From: Maritimibacter dapengensis
GTDB taxonomy: Bacteria; Pseudomonadota; Alphaproteobacteria; Rhodobacterales; Rhodobacteraceae
Assembly: GCF_019218265.1 (NCBI RefSeq)
Contig: NZ_JAHUZE010000004.1
Coordinates: 40,001-104,000 of the forward strand
Direction: 5' to 3'
DNA: 64,000 nt
A program made the position numbers and the translations under genes. Of the stretch, positions 37,251-44,881 are shown piece after piece (within the stretch, counting starts at the first letter, position 1; each line of letters begins with the position of its first letter). Below the pieces are notes generated by a model. The model was not told the origin of the DNA. It did no database searches and was given only the letters and a program-made list of their open reading frames with translations.

Positions 37251-39377
37251 TTAGTTGGGCGGCCCGTCCGATGCGCTCAGATGGTCGAAGACGATATCGG
37301 CAATCAGCCCATGCCCTGTCAGGTTCGGATGCACCGGCGCGGTCAACGCCGTTTTGTGGTGCGGCTGGACCATCACGCTGTCATTCGCCGTGCGGATCGC
37401 GCGACCCTGTCCCGGTCCGATATGTGGAAACGGGTCCCAGTCCCGCGCGTTCCACCATTCCGGCGCGCCCTTCAAGACCGCATTGGGGAAGTTCAGGTGC
37501 TCTCCCTGCCACCAACCGTATCCGACGAACGCATCGCGCGTATCGCACACCATATCGACCCCGCGCGCGGTCGCGGTTTCGGCCAGAACGGCCCGCAAGT
37601 CGTCGAATTGCCCCAGCACGTTCTGCGCTTCTTCCTGTGTCAGGTTGAGCGGCCAGTTCCGCCCGATGAGAGACGGGATCGCCGTGCGCACACCTTCCCA
37701 CGGGCTGAGGGCGTCCACCACATCCGCAGGCGCACCGAACACCGCCGCGCGCTCGACCTCGGTCAACGGGTCGCAGGCATCGCTGGTCGGGGCTTCGGTG
37801 CGCAAAGGGTCCGGGTATTGCGTCATCACGATCTGCCCCGGCGCGACACGCAACCGCCTTTGGAGCACGTTGAAGAAAAGCGTGTACCGCTGGTCCATCC
37901 CCCCGACAAACGGTGTGGCGCCGCCGACGTAACGCCCCTGAATGAGGTCGGACGCATTGGGCCAGATACCACCGGCCGAACGCAGGCAATGCCGCCGGAT
38001 CGAGCTGTATTCGTCCGAATTCTGATAGGGCACGCCGGGGCAGACGTCGGGATAGGCGAGCGTGGCCTCGAGGTCCGACAGCCCGTCTGCCGGAAGCAGG
38101 AAGTACCGCACGATATCCGCAAACCCGATGTCGTTCCCGCCCGCCGAAAGGAACAGGTAATCCGGCACCCGAAGCCGCGCCAGCGGGCAATCCATCAGCC
38201 CGGACCAGGGATAGGCATTGCCGTAATAGCCGCGTACGCCGCGCAACACGTTCCGGTCAAAAGGATCGTCCGGGCGCAAGCGTGTGTCGCGATAAAGCGT
38301 CGTCTTCGCCTGCGGGCGGCGATGGAACTCGTAATAATTCGTGATGTTCCGCAACTCGGTCTGCGTGACGGGATGATACTCCCGGTTCGCGAAGCCAGCC
38401 GAATTCGGTCGCAGACGAAGCGGCCCCGTGCACAACTCCCGCACAGCCGCATTGACCTGCGCATAGGGGACATACCGACGCTCTTCTTCCTCCCAACTCT
38501 GGTATTGCGGCGCGATCATCCCGTCGAAGATCTCCGCACCCGTGCAGGCATAATGGAGGAAGGTGACGAACCGGTGCGGATCGTCCGAGGCGAGTTTCAA
38601 CGCCGTCAGGCTCTGATGCGAGAAGAAGCTGCGGTGACACCGGTCGTCGATCCACCGCCGGTCGGGCAGGGTGTGATAATTCCAAAACCGCGTGAACCAT
38701 TTCACGCCCTGATCCGCCGCTGATTGCGTGTCCGACGTCTTCCACCGCGCCGGAACGTCCGGGTTTCCCTCGCCAGTCGCATAGCTGTCGCCGATCCCCA
38801 CGATGACAAGGTGTTCGGGCTCGAGGTAGTCCACCGCTTCCGTCGCCCCGCGCGTGACACGCAGTGTCGCGCCCCGCAGCTGCATCTTGATCGGCACCTC
38901 CTCGGCGCAGGGCCAAGGCGCAAAGGTGACGTTCCAGTCGCACTGCCCGGTGGTCAGCCGCTCGCCGTCCTCGTCCACCGCCCAGACCCGCGCATAGATA
39001 TAGGTGTCGTCGCCGTCTTCTTCTTTGACGAACTTCAAAAGCTCCGCGCGGTGCTCGGCCTTGTCCGGGTCCCAATGCAATTCGCCCAGGGGCGCGCGCA
39101 GGAACGCCTCATAAGGCGACGTCATGCGGCCATGATCCGCGATGAACCGCGCGTGCCACTCCCCCACGGTCTCTCCGTCTGCCATCCCGTAGGTCTCGAA
39201 CAGCCCGACCGCCATCCCCCTGTCGCCCACGTTCCCCCCGTCGCGGGTCGTGCTCAGCGCCTGAAACGGGGCGAACCGATTGACGATTTCCCATTCGATT
39301 CCAATGCCTTGCGCACGAAGCGGACTGGCGAAAAGAGGCAATAGACACAGGGCGACGAGCATCGGTCGAAACGGCAT
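37251..39377 (-). CDS. Secreted SGNH/GDSL hydrolase, tandem copy 1
   Basis: 708 aa from the ATG at 39377, chosen for TTGGAG nine bases before it and for the better signal peptide (MPFRPMLVALCLLPLFASPLRAQ); an ATG at 39395 adds six residues. Domain order equals that of the copy downstream: N-terminal domain (ELHWDPDKAEHRAELLKFVKEEDGDD), GIGDSYATGEGNPD with nucleophile near Ser198, HRSFFSHQSLTALKLASDDPHR, SAGGNDIGFADIV, and HPNLTGHGL near the C-terminus. The two start alike after the signal peptide (GIxIxWEIxNRFAPF). Divergent enough to have different targets. The 115 bp between the two genes hold no clear promoter or terminator. Confidence 0.8.
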   Translation of the reverse strand: MPFRPMLVALCLLPLFASPLRAQGIGIEWEIVNRFAPFQALSTTRDGGNVGDRGMAVGLFETYGMADGETVGEWHARFIADHGRMTSPYEAFLRAPLGELHWDPDKAEHRAELLKFVKEEDGDDTYIYARVWAVDEDGERLTTGQCDWNVTFAPWPCAEEVPIKMQLRGATLRVTRGATEAVDYLEPEHLVIVGIGDSYATGEGNPDVPARWKTSDTQSAADQGVKWFTRFWNYHTLPDRRWIDDRCHRSFFSHQSLTALKLASDDPHRFVTFLHYACTGAEIFDGMIAPQYQSWEEEERRYVPYAQVNAAVRELCTGPLRLRPNSAGFANREYHPVTQTELRNITNYYEFHRRPQAKTTLYRDTRLRPDDPFDRNVLRGVRGYYGNAYPWSGLMDCPLARLRVPDYLFLSAGGNDIGFADIVRYFLLPADGLSDLEATLAYPDVCPGVPYQNSDEYSSIRRHCLRSAGGIWPNASDLIQGRYVGGATPFVGGMDQRYTLFFNVLQRRLRVAPGQIVMTQYPDPLRTEAPTSDACDPLTEVERAAVFGAPADVVDALSPWEGVRTAIPSLIGRNWPLNLTQEEAQNVLGQFDDLRAVLAETATARGVDMVCDTRDAFVGYGWWQGEHLNFPNAVLKGAPEWWNARDWDPFPHIGPGQGRAIRTANDSVMVQPHHKTALTAPVHPNLTGHGLIADIVFDHLSASDGPPN

Positions 39378-39451
39378 ACGCAGCTCCAATTTCATCGAGG
39401 GTCCGCCGTCAGCCTACCCGCAAACGCAATTTCGTCAAAACCCACAAGAAA

Positions 39452-39484
39452 AAACGCGGCCCCCGGGCACCGGGAACCGCGTTT
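39452..39484 (-). terminator. Intrinsic terminator of phyR
   Basis: Outer stem AAACGCGG / CCGCGTTT (39452-39459, 39477-39484) around an inner CCCGG/CCGGG stem. On the minus strand the run GCGTTTTTTC follows. It lies 26 bp past the phyR stop. Confidence 0.85.
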
Positions 39485-39509
39485 CGCACCTAAAGATGTT
39501 TTGCCCGAA

Positions 39510-40322
39510 TCAGGCGTTCAACGTCTCCGTCGATGAGAAGAACATGGCCTGCGACACCGCAGAGCGCACCTGTTCTTCCGAATAGGGTTTGGTGATGACG
39601 AAGGCCGGTTCCGGGCGCTCGCCGGTCAGGAGCCGTTCAGGGAAAGCGGTGATGAAAATCACCGGAATGTCGCCCGAAGCCTTCAGAATTGCGTTCACCG
39701 CGTCGATCCCGCTCGAATTGTCGGCGAGTTGGATGTCCGACAGGATCAGGTCGGGCTTTTCCTTGCCCGCAAGATCGATCGCTCCGCGCTCGGTGCGCGC
39801 GACCCCGGTGATCGCATGGCCCATGTCGGCCACGATATCCTGAAGATCCATCGCGATGATCGCTTCGTCTTCGATGACGAGGATACGGCCCTTCACGCTG
39901 TCCTCCATTTCCTTGCGCGCCACCCGCACGAGATGCTCGATCTCGCTGGTGTCGGTCTCCATGATTTCCGAGATTTCGTCGACCGAGAACTCCTCGACCG
40001 TGTGCAGAAGCAACGCTTCGCGGGTGTTCGTGGTCAGCCTTGCGAGGTGGCGCTGGGCACGGGCATGAATGCCGTCCTCGTCCAACTCGACAGGGGCGCC
40101 CGAACTCGCCCAGATCTGGTGAAATGCGCGAAACAGCGCCACTTTGTCCGAGGAAAGTCCCATCTCGAAAACCGATCGGTCCTCGAGCAATGCCTCTAGC
40201 GTTGCTGCGGCATATGTGTCGCCCGATGTTTGACTGCCTGTGAGCGCCCTCGCGTAACGCCGCAAGTAAGGCAGCATTGAAGCTATCTTTACCGAAAGAT
40301 ACTCGGTGTTCGTGTCGTTCAT
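39510..40322 (-). CDS. phyR: Anti-anti-sigma response regulator of the general stress response
   Basis: 270 aa from the ATG at 40322. Residues 1-140 form an ECF-sigma-like domain (LPYLRRYARALTGSQTSGD; TREALLLHTVEEFSVDEISEIM), residues 145-265 a receiver with acidic pocket VIEDEAIIAMD, phospho-acceptor Asp196 (LILSDIQLAD), Thr in FITAF and Lys245 in ITKPYS. When phosphorylated, PhyR binds NepR through its sigma mimic and frees EcfG. Divergent from nepR-ecfG with overlapping EcfG-type promoters, giving positive feedback. Confidence 0.96.
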   Translation of the reverse strand: MNDTNTEYLSVKIASMLPYLRRYARALTGSQTSGDTYAAATLEALLEDRSVFEMGLSSDKVALFRAFHQIWASSGAPVELDEDGIHARAQRHLARLTTNTREALLLHTVEEFSVDEISEIMETDTSEIEHLVRVARKEMEDSVKGRILVIEDEAIIAMDLQDIVADMGHAITGVARTERGAIDLAGKEKPDLILSDIQLADNSSGIDAVNAILKASGDIPVIFITAFPERLLTGERPEPAFVITKPYSEEQVRSAVSQAMFFSSTETLNA

Positions 40323-40364
40323 CCCAATTTTCCCACTGCGTCCGATATTTTTTGCGTTTTCCTT

Positions 40365-40389
40365 GGAACCGAACCCGCCAATCGGGGTT
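40365..40389 (+). promoter_or_regulatory. EcfG-type promoter of nepR-ecfG
   Basis: GGAAC (40365-40369), 16 bp, GGTT (40386-40389). The nepR start is 60 bp downstream. It interlocks with the phyR promoter on the other strand. Confidence 0.7.
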
Positions 40390-40396
40390 ATGTTCC
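40372..40396 (-). promoter_or_regulatory. EcfG-type promoter of phyR
   Basis: On the minus strand: GGAAC (40396-40392), 16 bp, GGTT (40375-40372), about 50 bp before the phyR start. It overlaps almost fully with the nepR promoter, so that the whole block 40365-40396 is an imperfect palindrome. Confidence 0.7.
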
Positions 40397-40449
40397 CGGT
40401 GAGGGAAAAAAAGTTTGAGAAATTCGAGGCGAAACGGGACCGAGCCGGC

Positions 40450-40611
40450 ATGAATGACGACAAAGACAAAGGTCGACTGGAACAACAGATCGACGATAAC
40501 CTGCGTAAGGTTTATCAGCGCCACCTTGAAGAGGAGGTGCCCGATAGATTCACGGACCTACTGGCGAAGCTGAAAGAAGCGGACGAAAAGGGGTCGGCAT
40601 ATGGCAAATGA
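40450..40611 (+). CDS. nepR: Anti-sigma factor NepR
   Basis: 53 aa from the ATG at 40450 (longer open frame upstream is promoter DNA). It contains the family's conserved helix pair: RLEQQIDDNLRKVYQRHLEE and VPDRFTDLLAKLKEAD. NepR holds the sigma factor EcfG inactive until PhyR~P takes it away. The gene overlaps ecfG by 11 bp, so synthesis of the pair is coupled. Confidence 0.94.
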   Translation: MNDDKDKGRLEQQIDDNLRKVYQRHLEEEVPDRFTDLLAKLKEADEKGSAYGK

Positions 40612-41179
40612 TGCCAGCGCTCGCGACCCGCGCGAAGAGGTCGTGGAGCATCTCCCGGCGATGCGCGCATTTGCTGCGTCTTTGACCCGGAACTCGGCCG
40701 CAGCCGACGACCTTGTTCAGGATACGATCGTCAAGGCTTGGAAGAATTTCGACAAGTTTCAGGAAGGAACGAACCTCCGCGCCTGGCTCTTCACCATTCT
40801 CCGCAACACGTTCTATTCCGACCTTCGCAAGAAAAAGCGCGAAGTCGAAGACGTCGATGGCGTCATGGCCGAAACGCTGTCGGAAAAGCCGCACCATGAC
40901 GGGCGTCTCGCGATGGCGGACTTCGAAAAGGTCTTCGTGGAACTCCCTGTCGAGCAACGCGAAGCGCTGATTCTGGTCGGGGCCTCCGGCATGTCCTACG
41001 AAGAAGCGGCAGAAACCTGCGGCGTTGCCATCGGTACGATCAAGAGCCGCATCAACCGGGGCCGCGCACGCCTCGCTGAACTTCTCGATCTGAACGACAA
41101 CGAGAATATCGAACTGACGGACCAGGCCACGATGGCGGTCGTGTCGGGCGGTATGCCGGTGAGGAAAAACACGGGTTGA
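40601..41179 (+). CDS. ecfG: General stress ECF sigma factor EcfG
   Basis: 192 aa. Region 2: MRAFAASLTRNSAAADDLVQDTIVKAWKN and LRAWLFTILRNTFYSDLRKKKRE; region 4: LPVEQREALILVGASGMSYEEAAETCGVAIGTIKSRINRGR. These are typical of group-15 ECF sigma factors (EcfG). It directs RNA polymerase to GGAAC-N16/17-CGTT promoters, several of which are in this window. The C-terminal 25 residues after region 4 are extra. Cotranscribed with nepR and the kinase. Confidence 0.95.
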   Translation: MANDASARDPREEVVEHLPAMRAFAASLTRNSAAADDLVQDTIVKAWKNFDKFQEGTNLRAWLFTILRNTFYSDLRKKKREVEDVDGVMAETLSEKPHHDGRLAMADFEKVFVELPVEQREALILVGASGMSYEEAAETCGVAIGTIKSRINRGRARLAELLDLNDNENIELTDQATMAVVSGGMPVRKNTG

Positions 41180-42966
41180 TGGCGCGACTGAAGGAATTGC
41201 GTCGGTCGCTGACGTTTCGGATTGCAGGTCTTCTCGCACTGGCACTGCTGCCTGTCGGCCTCATATCCGTGGTGACGACCTACCAGCTTTTGAACAAGGC
41301 TGACCGCGAGTTGCGCGATGGTCTTCTTGCACTCACCTCCGAGGCAGCGGCCGAGCAGGAAGCCGCGGTTCGATCGGCCACGGGCGTGGCGAAGGCCTTT
41401 GTCGGGATGATCCCCGTGCTGCGGTCAACCGGGTTCGAATGCGAAGAGCCGCTGCAGAACATCCTGCGCGACAGCCCTGAGCTTTCGTTTCTCGGCTATG
41501 TCGCAAACGACGGAACGCTTCTGTGTGCGTCGGCAGACCAAGGCTCCGACCTGTCGGATCGACCGCTGCACAAGGAATTCGTCGAGAACCCAGGCCCGCG
41601 CGTGAAGTTCAACGCGATGGGGGCGATTTCCAAAACGGCGGTCGTGATCGTGTCGCTCCCCGTCATTTCCGACGGGGCGTACGACGGCTATGTCACGGCC
41701 TCGCTCCCGCATCGGCAGCTCAACCGCCCGACGCCGGGCACTGTCGGGCGGGAACGCCCGCTCGAGCTGATCACGTTCAATGCGGAAGGCGAGGTTCTTA
41801 CGTCCACTGCGAATGGCGACAGGGAGGAACGGTTCCTGCCGTCGAACCGCTCGCTGTCTGCGCTCGTGTCGGGCGAAGAGGCGACATTCGTTGCGCGCGT
41901 GGCCTCGGGTGAGGAGCGCCTGTTCGCGCTCAGCCCGATCGTGCCCGGTCAGGTCTTCGCACTCGGATCTTGGGAATACAGGCGCGGGCCCATGTTCGGC
42001 GGTCTCGGGATCGGCTCGTCGCTCCTGTTCCCGCTTCTCATGTGGGTCGTCAGCCTTCTGGTCGCCTTTTTCGCGGTGCAGCGCATGGTCATCAAGCCGA
42101 CCCGCAATCTGCGCGCCCGGATGCTGCAGTTCATGCGGTCCCGGCGACTTGTCGAGCCGAACAACGATCCCTCGATCCCGACGGAAATCCGGGACATGGA
42201 AGAGACCTGGATGCGCCTGGCCGAGAACATCCTTCACGACGAAGCCGAGCTCTACGACACGATCCACCAGCGCACGGTGTTGTTGAAGGAAGTGCACCAC
42301 AGGGTCAAAAACAACCTTCAGCTCATCGTGTCGCTCGTCGGCATGAAGATGCGCAAAGCAAAGTCGCCGGCGGTCAAACTGGCGCTTTCCAATGTGCAGC
42401 AGCGCGTCATGTCCATCGCTCGCGTGCACCAGAACCTCTATGAGACCTCCACCGCCGAACGGGTGCGCGCAGGCGAACTCCTCGATGCGATCACCGGCCA
42501 GATCGTGGCGGCGGCGTCTCAGGGCGAAGAGGAGCTGGACCTCGAAACCCGCTTCGACGATTGCGAGGTTTACCCCGATCAGGCCGTTCCCCTGTCGCTC
42601 GCCGTGTCCGAGTTGATAACCAATGCGCTCAAGCATATCGGCCCGCTCGAAGGAGAGAAAAAAGCCCGCCTCGAAGTGTCGTTGAATTGCGAAGAAGGCT
42701 CGGGGCATGGACAGGTCAAGGTCTGCAACACCCTTCCGCCGGAACCCGTGCCGCAGGTCGAAGACAGCACTGGGCTCGGTGAGCAACTGGTCCGCGCATT
42801 CTCGAGCCAGATGGAGGCGGCAGTCCACCGCGAAGAGACCGACACACATTACACAGTCATCATTGATTTCCCGATCCAGGGCTTCGACGACAATATCGTG
42901 CCGTCCGACCACGTAATTCCCGTTTCCTCGGGAACGCCGAGACGGGATCGAGCGTTATCATCGTGA
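41179..42966 (+). CDS. Membrane sensor histidine kinase (HWE/HisKA_2 type), probable PhyR kinase
   Basis: 595 aa from the ATG overlapping the ecfG stop (TGATG). Membrane spans at about 12-34 and 279-300 enclose a 240-residue sensor domain of double-Cache/PAS type in the periplasm, with Cys88 and Cys116. A HAMP-like linker follows (QRMVIKPTRNLRARML). The kinase core has the H-box EVHHRVKNNLQLIVSLVGMK (phospho-His about 374) and an ATPase domain with LAVSELITNALKH and GLGEQLV. HisKA_2/HWE kinases phosphorylate PhyR in other alphaproteobacteria; the operon position says the same here. The stimulus is unknown. Confidence 0.92.
   Translation: MARLKELRRSLTFRIAGLLALALLPVGLISVVTTYQLLNKADRELRDGLLALTSEAAAEQEAAVRSATGVAKAFVGMIPVLRSTGFECEEPLQNILRDSPELSFLGYVANDGTLLCASADQGSDLSDRPLHKEFVENPGPRVKFNAMGAISKTAVVIVSLPVISDGAYDGYVTASLPHRQLNRPTPGTVGRERPLELITFNAEGEVLTSTANGDREERFLPSNRSLSALVSGEEATFVARVASGEERLFALSPIVPGQVFALGSWEYRRGPMFGGLGIGSSLLFPLLMWVVSLLVAFFAVQRMVIKPTRNLRARMLQFMRSRRLVEPNNDPSIPTEIRDMEETWMRLAENILHDEAELYDTIHQRTVLLKEVHHRVKNNLQLIVSLVGMKMRKAKSPAVKLALSNVQQRVMSIARVHQNLYETSTAERVRAGELLDAITGQIVAAASQGEEELDLETRFDDCEVYPDQAVPLSLAVSELITNALKHIGPLEGEKKARLEVSLNCEEGSGHGQVKVCNTLPPEPVPQVEDSTGLGEQLVRAFSSQMEAAVHREETDTHYTVIIDFPIQGFDDNIVPSDHVIPVSSGTPRRDRALSS
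42931..42956 (+). promoter_or_regulatory. EcfG-type promoter of csbD, inside the kinase gene's 3' end
   Basis: GGAAC (42931-42935), 17 bp, CGTT (42953-42956): exact consensus. The -10 ends 31 bp before the csbD start and 10 bp before the kinase stop, so csbD can be expressed apart from the operon. Confidence 0.72.
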
Positions 42967-42987
42967 ACCTTGAAAGGAGGTATCACG

Positions 42988-43185
42988 ATGAACTGGGATC
43001 AAATTCAAGGCCAATGGAAGCAAGTCAAAGGCGAAGCTCAGTCCCGCTGGGGCGAGCTGACGAACGATGACCTCGACGAAGTGAACGGCGAGCGTGAAAA
43101 GCTCGAAGGCAAGATCCAGGAACGCTACGGCAAGTCGCGTGAAGAAGCGAAACGCGCCGTAGACGACTGGCTAGCAGAAGCCTGA
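42988..43185 (+). CDS. CsbD-family general stress protein
   Basis: 65 aa from the ATG at 42988, preceded by AAAGGAGG. The family pattern is complete: [20 protein letters not shown]..., [21 protein letters not shown]. Small, hydrophilic, helical, cytosolic; function unknown but stress-induced in many bacteria. It has its own EcfG-type promoter and terminator. Confidence 0.93.
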   Translation: MNWDQIQGQWKQVKGEAQSRWGELTNDDLDEVNGEREKLEGKIQERYGKSREEAKRAVDDWLAEA

Positions 43186-43200
43186 TCCGACATGACCCGC

Positions 43201-43226
43201 GCCTGTCCGGAGCAATCCGGGCAGGC
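43201..43226 (+). terminator. Intrinsic terminator of csbD
   Basis: Eleven-bp stem (43201-43211 / 43216-43226) with one G-U pair and loop GCAA, then ATTACTTTTG. It lies 16 bp past the csbD stop and 10 bp before the convergent hydrolase stop. Confidence 0.75.
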
Positions 43227-43236
43227 ATTACTTTTG

Positions 43237-44421
43237 CTAACCCAGGATCGACTTGATCGCTCGGAAAAAGACCCGTGATCCCAGCGGGATCAGATCATCG
43301 GGAAAATCGTAATACCCATCGTGAAGCGGCGGGCAGTCCTCGCCCGACCCCAGCAGGAACATCGCCGACCTGGCGACGTCGCCGAACAAGCCGAAATCTT
43401 CCGACCACCGCATCGGCAATGGGATATCGGCCTGCACAAGCCCTTCCGTTTCGATCGCACGGGCCAGAATGCGGGTCGCATCCGCGTCATTGGTGGAATG
43501 GCGGAATACGTCGTGATGCGTGATCTCGACGGCAAGGCCATCGGCACACCCGCGAATGACCTCCTCGACCTCCGCGACAAGCGCCTGCATCCGCTCATCG
43601 CGCTGGGTGCGCAGGGTGATCCAGACCTCGCCATGTCCCGGCGCGATGCCGAAAGCCGGCTCCCCCGCGCGCACATGCGTCACCGTGACCCGCGCGAAAT
43701 CCCGCGCCTGCGGCCAGTCGCCCGCGCCCATCCCCGCCAATCCGTCGATCAGCCGCGCAATTGCGGGCACCGGCGAATGCCCGGTCTCCGGCTGCGAGGC
43801 ATGGGCCGTCCGGCCACCCAGCACGATTCGCAACCCGCGCGACGCACAGGCCATCGGACCTTCCGCCACCGCCGCCGCACCAAGCGCGAGCCCAGGCAAA
43901 TTGTGCAGTGCGAACGCATAGTCCGGGCGCAAAGCCGCGAACTGCGGATCCGCCAGAACCCGCGCGGCCCCCGAACCATCCTCTTCAGCCGGCTGGAACA
44001 GAAGCACGACGCGCCCGCTCGCCGGCCGCTCCCGCGCCAAGAGCCGTGCGACGCCAGCGCAGATCGCCATATGTCCGTCGTGGCCACAAAGATGCCCGCG
44101 CCCCTCCACCGTCGAGCGATGCGCGACCTCGGCCTTGTCCTCGATCGGCAGACCGTCCAGCTCGCAGCGGATCATCACCTTGGGTCCATCCCCCGCGCCC
44201 TCGAACACCGCCGCGACGCCATGCCCCCCCAGCCCGCCGATGATCTGGTCCGGCCCTGCCGCGCCCAGCATCGAGACCACGCGACGCGCCGTTTCGGCCT
44301 CGTCGCCCGAAAGGTTTGGCGCGGCATGCAAAACGCGGCGCCACTCGGTCAGGTCCGCAATGTCCCGGTTCGTCAGCTTCGGCGTATCGATCTTCACTCT
44401 CCCATGTGCCTGCGCCAACAA
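43237..44421 (-). CDS. M20-family metal amidohydrolase (hippurate hydrolase/IAA-amino-acid hydrolase type)
   Basis: About 394 aa. Family motifs: LTEWRRVLHAAPNLSGDE, the metal-binding CGHDGHMAICAGVARLL with Cys/His ligands, LFQPAEEDGSGAARVL with the catalytic Glu pair, GRTAHASQPETG, and a late HDGYYDFPDDLI in place of the common HxxxYDFND. It removes an acyl group from an N-acyl amino acid in the cytosol. Start is uncertain: TTG at 44421, the next TTG, or a GTG at 44397; no strong ribosome site precedes any. Single gene, convergent with csbD. Confidence 0.85.
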   Translation of the reverse strand: MLAQAHGRVKIDTPKLTNRDIADLTEWRRVLHAAPNLSGDEAETARRVVSMLGAAGPDQIIGGLGGHGVAAVFEGAGDGPKVMIRCELDGLPIEDKAEVAHRSTVEGRGHLCGHDGHMAICAGVARLLARERPASGRVVLLFQPAEEDGSGAARVLADPQFAALRPDYAFALHNLPGLALGAAAVAEGPMACASRGLRIVLGGRTAHASQPETGHSPVPAIARLIDGLAGMGAGDWPQARDFARVTVTHVRAGEPAFGIAPGHGEVWITLRTQRDERMQALVAEVEEVIRGCADGLAVEITHHDVFRHSTNDADATRILARAIETEGLVQADIPLPMRWSEDFGLFGDVARSAMFLLGSGEDCPPLHDGYYDFPDDLIPLGSRVFFRAIKSILG

Positions 44422-44460
44422 TACCGCTTTGACGACATGATGCGAGCAGCTAACAAAAAA

Positions 44461-44482
44461 GCCCCGCCAAATGTGGCGGGGC
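44461..44482 (-). terminator. Intrinsic terminator of the Gly-zipper lipoprotein gene
   Basis: Perfect 8-bp stem GCCCCGCC / GGCGGGGC, 6-base loop. On the minus strand it is followed by TTTTTTG. Confidence 0.92.
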
Positions 44483-44503
44483 CTTCAATGGGTTCGTTGC
44501 CTT

Positions 44504-44770
44504 TTACGGGCAAGCTGCGCGGTAGCGCGTGCCGTTCGGACGCTGGTAGATGCACTGACCTTGCGCATCCGCCGCACGACCGATCAGGTTGCCGGCCGCA
44601 GCGCCCGTTGCGCCGCCGATCACGGCACCGCCAAGCGATCCGGTCGTCAGCCCGCCGATCGCGGCGCCCGTAGCGGCACCGACCGCCGTGGCCTGAGTCT
44701 GGTTCTGGGTTTCGCAACCGGCCAGCGCCAGCACTGCAGCGGCGGCAAGAGCAAGAATAGGGGTCTTCAT
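44504..44770 (-). CDS. Glycine-zipper outer-membrane lipoprotein
   Basis: 88 aa. Lipoprotein signal MKTPILALAAAAVLALAGC (lipobox LAGC, Cys19). The body is a Gly/Ala zipper, GAATGAAIGGLTTGSLGGAVIGGATGAAAGN, as in the YMGG-like/OmpA-zipper family, and the C-terminus CIYQRPNGTRYRAACP can form a disulfide. Likely inserted in the outer membrane; function unknown. It has an EcfG-type promoter, so it probably belongs to the stress regulon. Confidence 0.9.
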   Translation of the reverse strand: MKTPILALAAAAVLALAGCETQNQTQATAVGAATGAAIGGLTTGSLGGAVIGGATGAAAGNLIGRAADAQGQCIYQRPNGTRYRAACP

Positions 44771-44805
44771 GTCTGTCTCCTCGAATCAATTCACATCCCG
44801 AGGGT

Positions 44806-44831
44806 AACGCGGCTGCGAGCGAAATGGTTCC
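44806..44831 (-). promoter_or_regulatory. EcfG-type promoter of the Gly-zipper lipoprotein
   Basis: On the minus strand: GGAAC (44831-44827), 17 bp, CGTT (44809-44806), exact consensus, 36 bp before the gene start. Confidence 0.72.
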
Positions 44832-44881
44832 TAAAAATCAGAATCTTGGCGGAAGGTCGCCTGCCCACGCATTTGCCGCGT

